Origin: DASQDN01 sp035630195
GTDB lineage: Bacteria > Acidobacteriota > Terriglobia > Bryobacterales > Bryobacteraceae
Assembly (NCBI GenBank): GCA_035630195.1
Contig: DASQLD010000299.1
Coordinates: forward strand, 1 to 13,348
DNA length: 13,348 nt
Reading direction: 5' to 3'
The notes under the pieces are model-generated. The model was not told the origin of the DNA. It saw only the letters and a list, made by a program, of their open reading frames with translations, and ran no database searches. Below, piece by piece: positions 7,619-13,348 of the stretch (position 1 is its first letter; every line of letters begins with the position of its first letter). The position numbers and the translations under genes were made by a program.

Positions 7619-9385
7619 TCACAGGGACTTGAGGTACTCGATCAGAGCCCAGCGATCTTCTTCCGATAGGGCTGGACCGATCACTCCTTTGCCTCTCTCG
7701 CCGTTGCGAAATTCGTGACCCTTATTGCTATTGCCTTCACGGCGAATATCGTACAAATAGCCGCCCTTGATCTCGGCTGTATCGTAGCCGACCTTTACCG
7801 GATCGAAACGTTTCGTTCCAAGCCAGAACTCTTTGGCCCGCTCCTCGGGAGGGCCGAGCAACTCATAAAGATTGCGTACGGATCCGTTGTGGAGATAAGG
7901 CGCCACCGCCCAAATACCGTTGAGCGGACGCGCTTTGTAAATCCTGTCAGCGCGAACATCGGGAATACGCGGATCACGGAAGCCGGTCCATTCCGCTCTT
8001 TGCTCAGGCGAAAAGTTCATTTTTAGGAAGAACTGTTCGGCGATCCCGTTGGTGACGAGATCGAGGCCCTTAGTCGCCGAGACACGGCCTTGCTTCAGGT
8101 CCCCGGTATCGGCTGTCCGCTCGACGAAGTCCACGGCCTCGTGCGGGTCGGTTCCGATATGCTCGAGCGGAACGTCTGTGACACGGAGGAAGCGTCTGCC
8201 TTGAAGACCCGTTTCCCAATACTTGGGGTGTTCGCTGCGAAGATCGGCCTGAAGCTCGTCTTGGGGTGGCAGGTGACATCCCTGACAGTGCTGCTTATAA
8301 AGCTGCGCGCCTCGTTGAACCTTGACGTGATCGAGCGCCGGAAAAACGCTCGGCCATTTGGGAGAAGACAAGCCTTTGTAGGGTTCGGGTCCAGAGAGCA
8401 GGTCTTCCAGCACTTTGAGGTTCGACACATGGACGCTGTTCTCAAACTTTGCCGCGTCAGGTCCATACAGTTTTGCTGCTGCGCGAACCCCAAGGGCTTC
8501 ACCGATGTTGCGCACCAGGGGATCACCGATCGACGAGTTGTATTGCACCCAGTTAAACCACGAGGCATCCCAGATCTGGGGATATCGAACGGCAGCGTTG
8601 GCAACGGCAAAGTTGTCGTTGTTATTCATGTCGACAGCGAAGACCTGATTTCCAATCCGTGTCAGAGCGTCGGTACGCGCGAAGCCCGCAGGGTTGACGT
8701 AAATCTTCGCTTGTCCAGTCGCCTTCAACTCGGCCTTCGCCACTTCGAGCAGCCGATCGAAACTCTGTTTCAGGTTCTTCTTCTGGTCTTCCGTCGCGTT
8801 TGGTCCGAGAACCCGCTTTTCGAAGCGGCCGTATCTTCCAGGAACGAGTTGCGTAAAACCGAGCGCCAGCCCTAGCGCTTTCTGAAACTCCGCCACTTCG
8901 ATCATCGCCGGGCCGCCCTCGATTCGGACAGCGTACTTGCCGTACTCGAGTTGTCCCGTGTGGCAGGCGGCGCAGGTAAGCCCCACGACTGGATAAGTGG
9001 TGTTGGCGACCGGATCGTAAAAATCTTGCTGCCGGGCGAAGCCGATCGGTAAGCCATCGGGATTCAACTGCGGGTGTTGCTTACTCTCGAGGAAACCGAA
9101 TCGCGCGAGATAGGTTTTCTCGACAAAGGGAGCGCACCCGAACAAGGAGAAACAGGGCTGCTCCAGGGCCAAGAACCAGCGATACGGCAGAAGCCTTGTT
9201 CCTTGCGCCGTGTGATGAAAGCGCATCCATTGTTGTTCGTTCCAGCCTTGCGGAAGATGAACCAGTTCTCCGGAAGCGCGATACTCCGGCACGCTTACTC
9301 GGTATTTTCGTAGCAAAGGAGTGAGAAAGGCGCCGATGAAAACGAGCAAAACTGAAAGCGCTCCGACGATGATCTTTCTGCGCAT
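7619..9385 (-). CDS. Di-haem cytochrome c, RoxA / bacterial peroxidase-like
   Basis: A 588-residue c-type cytochrome exported or anchored by an N-terminal hydrophobic segment (residues 4-24, after MRRK). Two haem-binding CxxCH motifs are visible: C138-A-A-C-H142 (followed by TGQL) and C367-Q-G-C-H371. The region WDASWFNWVQYNSSIGDPLVRNIGEALG (271-298) and ARPLNGIWAVAPYLHNGSVRNLYELL near the C-terminus are the conserved blocks of the di-haem peroxidase / MauG / RoxA superfamily. The length and the first CAACHTGQ are closer to RoxA-like proteins (about 600-680 residues) than to classical peroxidases (about 330). An extra Cys pair (C78, C84) could form a disulfide. AAGGAGG (9398-9392) lies 6 bases from the ATG. 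It follows the TSUP gene by about 80 bp and precedes the hydrolase by 13 bp. Whether it acts as peroxidase or dioxygenase is open. Confidence 0.9.
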   Translation of the reverse strand: MRRKIIVGALSVLLVFIGAFLTPLLRKYRVSVPEYRASGELVHLPQGWNEQQWMRFHHTAQGTRLLPYRWFLALEQPCFSLFGCAPFVEKTYLARFGFLESKQHPQLNPDGLPIGFARQQDFYDPVANTTYPVVGLTCAACHTGQLEYGKYAVRIEGGPAMIEVAEFQKALGLALGFTQLVPGRYGRFEKRVLGPNATEDQKKNLKQSFDRLLEVAKAELKATGQAKIYVNPAGFARTDALTRIGNQVFAVDMNNNDNFAVANAAVRYPQIWDASWFNWVQYNSSIGDPLVRNIGEALGVRAAAKLYGPDAAKFENSVHVSNLKVLEDLLSGPEPYKGLSSPKWPSVFPALDHVKVQRGAQLYKQHCQGCHLPPQDELQADLRSEHPKYWETGLQGRRFLRVTDVPLEHIGTDPHEAVDFVERTADTGDLKQGRVSATKGLDLVTNGIAEQFFLKMNFSPEQRAEWTGFRDPRIPDVRADRIYKARPLNGIWAVAPYLHNGSVRNLYELLGPPEERAKEFWLGTKRFDPVKVGYDTAEIKGGYLYDIRREGNSNKGHEFRNGERGKGVIGPALSEEDRWALIEYLKSL

Positions 9386-9465
9386 ATTTGGCCTCCTTAG
9401 TCTTCGTGCGAGATATCGCTGGTTTTTTGATCACTCTGGACGGTAATACATTCGCGGACGGACTA

Positions 9466-10230
9466 TTAATCACGGAGCCATGAGTACGCCGCGACTGCGA
9501 AGCCAATGGCTACCACGATTGCTCGAATCAAATTTGCTGGCAATTTACGTCCGACGCGGGCTCCGATATATCCACCCAGAATGGCGGCTACGGCCATCAA
9601 GGCAGCGAAATCCCAGCGGACGATACCGGCGGAGCCGAACATAACCGCCGAGACGCCATTCATTGTCGCCGCAAGGATGCTCTTTACGGCGTTCATCTGA
9701 TGGATGTCCGGCAAGCCCGCGAATGCCAGGGAACTCAGCATCAGGATACCGATGCCGGCGCCGAAGTATCCGCCGTAAATGCCGACAAGGAACTGGAAAA
9801 AGACCATCACCATTACGGTCCCGGCGCCCGGTTCTTTGTGCGGATGCGCGCCGACGTACCTCATCAGAGGGCGCTGAAGAAGCAGTAACACGGAAGCGAG
9901 CACCAGCAGCCAAGGGACGAGTTGCGCAAACACGCGCTCCGGCATTCGAATTAATAGAAGGGACCCGGCGATGCCCCCGAAGAGGCTGGGTGGCAGCAGC
10001 ATCAGGAGCGTCTGTCTGCATTGCGCCAGTTCCTTGCGATAGCCGAGTCCCGATGCGAGCGAGCCCGGAAGAAGCGCCACAGTGCTGGTAGCATTCGCCG
10101 CCACAGGGCTCAGAAAACTGAGCAGGCTCGGGAATGTCAATAGCGTGCCCCCGCCTGCGATGGCGTTCACGGCCCCGGCCATGAATGCGGACAGAAATAA
10201 CAAGGCCACGCTCAGGGGCGAATCAAACAT
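9466..10230 (-). CDS. TSUP (TauE/SafE) family membrane permease
   Basis: A membrane protein of about 254 residues with about eight hydrophobic segments and the two-fold repeat of the TauE/SafE family. The first repeat has AGAVNAIAGGGTLLTFP (about residues 18-34) and the second has VGIYGGYFGAGIGILML. Members export or import sulfite, sulfoacetate, thiosulfate or other small organic anions in the inner membrane. The ATG at 10230-10228 is used here; a GTG two codons upstream (10236) is equally possible, and neither has a clear Shine-Dalgarno site. It heads a same-strand run with the cytochrome and hydrolase. A sulfatase sits elsewhere in the window, but the two are on opposite strands and about 8 kb apart, so a sulfur link is only a thought. 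The 3' end is complete (AAYSWLRD). Confidence 0.92.
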   Translation of the reverse strand: MFDSPLSVALLFLSAFMAGAVNAIAGGGTLLTFPSLLSFLSPVAANATSTVALLPGSLASGLGYRKELAQCRQTLLMLLPPSLFGGIAGSLLLIRMPERVFAQLVPWLLVLASVLLLLQRPLMRYVGAHPHKEPGAGTVMVMVFFQFLVGIYGGYFGAGIGILMLSSLAFAGLPDIHQMNAVKSILAATMNGVSAVMFGSAGIVRWDFAALMAVAAILGGYIGARVGRKLPANLIRAIVVAIGFAVAAYSWLRD

Positions 10231-10289
10231 CTGCACGCTTCGACTTGGAAATCATGACTGGGAACTCCCTCTAGCATAATGGGCGTGTC

Positions 10290-10508
10290 ATGGAGATTAT
10301 CGCCAGGTTCGCCGATCAAGCTCTCGAAGAAGCGCTTGTGACTTATCCGCGCTTTCGCACGCTCCATCCAAGGCTGGTTGCGCGAGCGCTATTTCAGGGC
10401 CATGCGCTGATGCTGGAGTATACCGAACAACCGCCAAAAGATGATCCGGACGCGTGGGAATTCCAGAACGCCGTGGTCAAGCGCTATAAAGTGCTGGCGG
10501 CGGGATAG
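10290..10508 (+). CDS. Small hypothetical protein, 72 residues
   Basis: I do not recognise this protein. It is soluble, begins MEIIARFADQALEEAL, has no signal peptide, membrane segment or cysteine, and ends YKVLAAG. A basic/aromatic middle (TYPRFRTLHPRLVARALFQG) is followed by an acidic stretch (EQPPKDDPDAWEF). It is divergent from the TSUP gene with 59 bp between the start codons. No Shine-Dalgarno is visible; a CATAAT (10275-10280) ends nine bases before the ATG, so a leaderless transcript is possible. Codon use resembles that of the flanking genes, which argues for a real gene. Confidence 0.6.
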   Translation: MEIIARFADQALEEALVTYPRFRTLHPRLVARALFQGHALMLEYTEQPPKDDPDAWEFQNAVVKRYKVLAAG

Positions 10509-10510
10509 AG

Positions 10511-10545
10511 ATCGCTACGCCGGCCGCATTTTCCCGCTTAGCGAT
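10511..10545 (+). terminator. Weak inverted repeat after the 72-residue gene
   Basis: ATCGCTA (10511-10517) and TAGCGAT (10539-10545) form a perfect 7-bp stem around a 21-base loop, starting two bases past the stop codon. There is no adjacent T-run (only ATTTTT about 20 bases later), so terminator function is doubtful. The rest of the gap to 10631 shows nothing further. Confidence 0.25.
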
Positions 10546-10631
10546 GTTGAGGGCACGTTGAAAAGAGATTTTTGGTTTGGCAGCGTTTCGTACAAGAGTA
10601 GTCGGTAAGGAGGCGCCTCGGAATAGTCCTT

Positions 10632-11174
10632 TTACGGGGCTTTCTTCACGTTCAACTGGACGAACCTTCGAGGGGGCTGGGAGGGTAGGGTGACTTCGCC
10701 GATTTCAATCCATTCGCCCGATTCGCCAAGGTTCATCCGATTGACGATCTTAGCTGGTCCGGACTGATATCCCCATTCGAACGAACGATCACCAAGCTTG
10801 AGCTCGGTGTCGAGATAGCGGCCCTGATTGAAGGCTCGGATGCGATATTGCTTCGCAGCATCATCATACGAGACGGTTGCGAGCGCGTTGAATAGTACTT
10901 TATTCGACTGCAGATCACGGCCCGTCCCTTCGATCAACATTACGAGGCCATCGAGCGGTATTGCACATCTTCGGTTTGCTGCATCTTGACGGGACCTTGC
11001 GGGCCCATGGACGCGGTGGCGTCGCCCGTCCATTTACCCGCAAGGAAACTCAGTCTCTTCATGGCTCCTTTCTGAGCCGCGATGTCGGGCCCCTGCGGAG
11101 CCTGAAACGCCAGAAGAGAACAGCAGCATAGCCAATAGCAGCACAACCAATACGCCGGGGACTTTCGCATTCAT
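10632..11174 (-). pseudogene. DUF1579 family secreted protein with two frameshifts
   Basis: The pieces together read as one DUF1579-type protein of about 180 residues. The start ATG at 11174 gives signal peptide MNAKVPGVLVVLLLAMLLFS. The frame then has to change at 11111-11120, where TTCTCTTCTGG looks like a CT unit lost from TTCTCTCTTCTGG, to reach LLAFQAPQGPDIAAQKGAMK and the conserved MKRLSFLAGKWTGD. A second change near 10955 (TACCGCTCGATGG, one C short) moves EDVQYR into LDGLVMLIEGTGRD, and the body runs to FVQLNVKKAP and the stop at 10632. DUF1579 proteins are small beta-barrel-like secreted proteins of unknown role, often with the motif LIEGTGRD and a Trp-rich core. The start lies 13 bp after the MATE stop, so the two genes formed one operon. 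The two indels are small and could be assembly error. Confidence 0.8.
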
Positions 11175-11187
11175 GAGTTTACACAGT

Positions 11188-12600
11188 TCAGATCTTGCGG
11201 TCCTTCCATTTGCCACGCCAAAACATGAACAGGCCCATTAGCGTGATGAACACTTCGGCAATCGGGATCGAATAGAAGATCCCGCGCACCTCAAGTCCCG
11301 CTGGGAAGGCGAGCGCCCAGGCGAGGGGAATCTCGCATAGCCAGAAGCCCACAACGTTGATGAGCGTGGGGGTGACAGTGTCGCCCGCGCCATTGAAAGC
11401 TTGCACCATGACCATGCCGATGGCGTAGGCGAGGTTGCCATAGCCGACGATGCGCAGACAATCAATTGCATAGCGCGCCTCCTCCGGATTCGAGCTGAAG
11501 AATGCAACGATTCGCTCCGGAATCAAGATGAAGGCAACGGCGATTGTGCTGAGATAGATCGCGTTGTAGAAAGCAGTGAGATATACCGCTTTGACGGCTC
11601 TCTCAGGCTTTTTGGCTCCCAGGTTCTGCCCGACCATGGTCGCCGCCGCGCCGCTCAATCCCCAGGACGGAAGTATCACGAAGATGAAGATACGGATGCC
11701 GATGGTGTAGCCGGCCACCGCTACACTTCCGAATGCGCTGATCATGCGAACAAGCGCGATCCAACTGGTGTGCGCGATCGCGAATTGGAGTACTCCGGTG
11801 ATGGACACACGGATCAGTGAGAACAGCACATCGGGCACAAGACGGAAGTCGCGGAGTTGTAACGCCACGCGGCTACGGCCGTTGAGCAGGATCCAGAACT
11901 GGTATGCGACACCGGCGGAACGGCCGATGAGCGTCGATACGGCAGCGCCTGTTACACCCATGGCGGGGAAGGGGCCAAGGCCAAAGATCAAACACGGATC
12001 GAGAACCAGGTTGATCAGGTTGGAGGCCCAGAGTACACGCATGGCGATGGAGGCGTCTCCCGCTCCACGGAAGATCGCGTTGTTCAGGAATAGCAGCATG
12101 ACAACCAGGCTGCTGCCCAGCATGATGGCGGTGTATCCCCATCCTAGTTCGACGACCGAAGGCTGTGCTCCCATGAGGCCGAGCAATTGCTTGGCGTAGA
12201 TGTATCCGGGTATGCCCATCGCGACCGACAGGACGATGCCAAGCAGGATCGCTTGTGTTGCGGCTATGGCCGCGCCGCTCAGATCCTTCTCGCCGGTGCG
12301 GCGGGCAACCATCGCAGTGGTGGACATACAGACACCGATGGCTACGGAGAAGACTAGCGTCATCATCGACTCAGTGAGTCCGACAGTGGCAACGGCTTCC
12401 GAGCCGAGCCGGGTTACCCAAAAGACGTTGACGATTGCGAATAGCGACTCCATCAACATCTCGAGGACCATCGGTGTCGCGAGTAGAAGTACGGCGCGGC
12501 TGATGGACCCTTCGGTGAAGTCCTGATGACTTCCGCGTATCGCTTCTTTGAGCGATTGCCAAAAAGTAGATCGTTCTTGCGGTATGGCAACTGTAGCCAT
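11188..12600 (-). CDS. MATE-family multidrug / metabolite exporter
   Basis: A 470-residue multidrug and toxic compound extrusion transporter of the inner membrane, driven by Na+ or H+. After a soluble N-terminal stretch of about 30 residues (ending GSISRAVLLLATPMVLEML) there are about 12 hydrophobic segments in two halves. Family features include VNVFWVTRLGSEAVATVGL near TM2, GLSGAAATMVGQNLGAKKPERA opening the second half, and NGAGDTVTPTLINVVGFW. Length is usual and no lesion is seen. AGGAGG (12614-12609) sits 8 bases before the ATG at 12600. A 40-codon ORF precedes it by 65 bp and a broken DUF1579 gene follows by 13 bp. The exported compound cannot be inferred. Confidence 0.94.
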   Translation of the reverse strand: MATVAIPQERSTFWQSLKEAIRGSHQDFTEGSISRAVLLLATPMVLEMLMESLFAIVNVFWVTRLGSEAVATVGLTESMMTLVFSVAIGVCMSTTAMVARRTGEKDLSGAAIAATQAILLGIVLSVAMGIPGYIYAKQLLGLMGAQPSVVELGWGYTAIMLGSSLVVMLLFLNNAIFRGAGDASIAMRVLWASNLINLVLDPCLIFGLGPFPAMGVTGAAVSTLIGRSAGVAYQFWILLNGRSRVALQLRDFRLVPDVLFSLIRVSITGVLQFAIAHTSWIALVRMISAFGSVAVAGYTIGIRIFIFVILPSWGLSGAAATMVGQNLGAKKPERAVKAVYLTAFYNAIYLSTIAVAFILIPERIVAFFSSNPEEARYAIDCLRIVGYGNLAYAIGMVMVQAFNGAGDTVTPTLINVVGFWLCEIPLAWALAFPAGLEVRGIFYSIPIAEVFITLMGLFMFWRGKWKDRKI

Positions 12601-12604
12601 AGGG

Positions 12605-12621
12605 CTCGCCTCCTGAGCGAG
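12605..12621 (-). promoter_or_regulatory. Hairpin presenting the MATE ribosome-binding site
   Basis: On the minus strand CTCGC-TCAGGAG-GCGAG is a perfect 5-bp stem whose 7-base loop carries AGGAG of the Shine-Dalgarno site, ending 4 bases before the MATE ATG. Such a fold could limit or gate ribosome access. It is short, so thermodynamic importance is uncertain. Confidence 0.35.
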
Positions 12622-12665
12622 AAAAAGGTGCTCTCTTGAAGATGACCGGGAAGAACGCGGAAAAA

Positions 12666-12788
12666 CTACGCGACGCGGATGCGAATTGTCGCGAGCGGAT
12701 TCGAATCAAACGCGACATTGAACGCAACAGGGATATCCACGAACTTTCCGTCCGCGACAGTTGACGTGATGTATGCGTTGATTTTCAT
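12666..12788 (-). CDS. 40-residue ORF upstream of the MATE gene, possible leader peptide
   Basis: I do not recognise this peptide. It begins MKINAYITSTVADGKFVDIP and ends NPLATIRIRVA, with no signal peptide or membrane segment and mostly alternating beta-prone residues. The start is the ATG at 12788-12786 with AGAGG about 8 bases upstream; a longer reading to 12878 has no ribosome site and would cross the predicted promoter. It lies between a good promoter and the MATE gene (65 bp downstream), so it is either a small structural protein or a leader whose translation affects the pump. It could also be a gene remnant. Confidence 0.45.
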   Translation of the reverse strand: MKINAYITSTVADGKFVDIPVAFNVAFDSNPLATIRIRVA

Positions 12789-12799
12789 GGTAGGAACCT

Positions 12800-12814
12800 C
12801 TGGGGCTAGCCCAG
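12800..12814 (-). promoter_or_regulatory. Hairpin in the leader of the MATE transcript
   Basis: CTGGGGCTAGCCCAG on the plus strand is a near-perfect inverted repeat (CTGGG/CCCAG with a palindromic core). Read on the minus strand it lies between the predicted start point and the AGAGG of the 40-codon ORF, which it touches. On the plus strand it is followed by TTTTTC, so it could also stop plus-strand transcription, although no plus-strand gene precedes it. Confidence 0.35.
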
Positions 12815-12821
12815 TTTTTCT

Positions 12822-12851
12822 AATATACGCCCAGGTTGGGGTGGTGTGCAA
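12822..12851 (-). promoter_or_regulatory. Predicted sigma-70-type promoter for the small ORF / MATE operon
   Basis: On the minus strand TTGCAC (12851-12846) is followed after 18 bases by TATATT (12827-12822), a 5/6 match to the -10 consensus. The start point would fall near 12815, about 27 bases before the 40-codon ORF. It is the best promoter-like pair in the gap between 12789 and 13081. Confidence 0.45.
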
Positions 12852-13006
12852 GAGATTCTTTGCCGGGTCGGCTAACAAACGGTGTGAGCGGGATAGTACA
12901 ACGGTTTGTGGCGGTATTCCTTACGGTTTATACCTCGCGGTCTATTGGCATTCGGCCGCGTGAACTGGATACTGAAGGAGGTGAGTTTGTTGTTGCCTTC
13001 TCTCAA

Positions 13007-13066
13007 GGGGGGCTGGCTCGACCGGTCACGACATTCGGCGTGACAAGCAGGACAAGCCTGGCCCCC
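13007..13066 (-). terminator. Long stem-loop after the sialate O-acetylesterase gene
   Basis: GGGGGCTGGCT (13008-13018) can pair with AGCCTGGCCCCC (13055-13066) through about 11 pairs with one bulge, and inside the loop GTCACG (13025-13030) pairs with CGTGAC (13039-13044). It begins 15 bases past the stop at 13082, where a terminator would be. The minus-strand side lacks a T-run; only the plus-strand side has TTTTT (13071-13075). It may be a terminator or another folded element. Confidence 0.3.
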
Positions 13067-13081
13067 ATACTTTTTCGCCGC

Positions 13082-13348
13082 TTACTTTACGATTACTTCA
13101 TCCCGATCATCGGAACGAAATAGCGACGCTGGAAGACCGGCGCCGTTGACGAGATTCGCCTCCACGGGATTGTAATCCCAGGCGTAGCGCACGGCTTTTG
13201 GACTGGTCACTGTGGCGCTGGAAACGAGCACGGTGGCGCCATCGATTTTCGCCTCCGCGGGGACATAGTTCCCGTCGGCTCCGGCGATGGTGAAACCCTT
13301 CAACGGTCCACTGTCACGCGTCTTGAGACCTTCGGCGTGATCGAACCA
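13082..13348 (-). CDS. Sialate O-acetylesterase, C-terminal part (5' end outside window)
   Basis: The visible 88 residues run from WFDHAEGLKTRDSGPLKGFT to the stop at 13082-13084 and match the end of the SASA/DUF303 carbohydrate esterases. In those, a domain with FDHAEGL and KGFTIAG is followed by AVRYAWDYNPVEANLVNGAGLPASLFRSDD. The enzyme would remove O-acetyl groups from sialic acid or other acetylated sugars outside the cytoplasm. The catalytic Ser and His/Asp of the SGNH-like domain lie beyond the window edge and cannot be checked. The frame is open to the edge, so an apparent TTG start at 13303 is only an internal Leu. Confidence 0.85.
   Translation of the reverse strand, partial: WFDHAEGLKTRDSGPLKGFTIAGADGNYVPAEAKIDGATVLVSSATVTSPKAVRYAWDYNPVEANLVNGAGLPASLFRSDDRDEVIVK

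Noticed and set aside
8090..8875. Plus-strand open frame of 261 codons opposite the cytochrome
   Set aside because: Antisense shadow of the di-haem cytochrome; no ribosome site and no recognisable motif.
12836..13123. Plus-strand open frame of 95 codons in the gap before the esterase
   Set aside because: It overlaps the minus-strand promoter, the stem-loop and the esterase end; no ribosome site and no coding character.

Overview
The window (about 58-60% G+C by eye) looks like a chromosomal piece of a soil acidobacterium, most likely of the Solibacter/Bryobacter kind. This is inferred from protein content: a TAT-exported sulfatase, a sialate O-acetylesterase, a stand-alone protein made of hydrolase-associated beta domains, a large RoxA-like di-haem cytochrome, a DUF1579 protein, and a three-part secreted TPR protein of a type I associate with that group. 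There are no rRNA or tRNA genes, no CRISPR array, no transposase and no phage gene. I found no clearly new defence or biosynthetic system. The most striking content is concentrated gene decay.

Layout from left to right. 1-455 (minus): gamma-carbonic-anhydrase-like hexapeptide protein, cut by the window edge. 499-2554 (plus): arylsulfatase, then a secreted protein with two copies of one beta domain. 2524-6113 (minus): a tightly coupled three-gene operon (secreted TPR/DUF3108-like protein, sensor histidine kinase, OmpR-type response regulator). The genes still overlap by TAATG and ATGA junctions, yet all three are broken by frameshifts, small deletions and, in the kinase, a changed H-box residue. 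6382-10230 (minus): a probable run of TSUP permease, di-haem cytochrome c and class C beta-lactamase-fold serine hydrolase, all intact. 10290-10508 (plus): a 72-residue unknown. 10632-12788 (minus): a promoter, a 40-codon ORF, a MATE exporter and a frameshifted DUF1579 gene that probably form one transcript. 13082-13348 (minus): the C-terminal end of a sialate O-acetylesterase.

Four genes carry inactivating changes while the neighbouring long genes are open, so random sequencing error across the window is not the simplest explanation. Homopolymer or assembly errors remain possible for the single-base indels. Several lesions can be read directly because the lost C-terminal or internal motifs continue in another frame. 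No gap between genes exceeds 300 bases. The largest are 12789-13081 (promoter, leader hairpin and a stem-loop) and 6114-6381 (promoter region of the decayed operon plus three 12-bp repeats).
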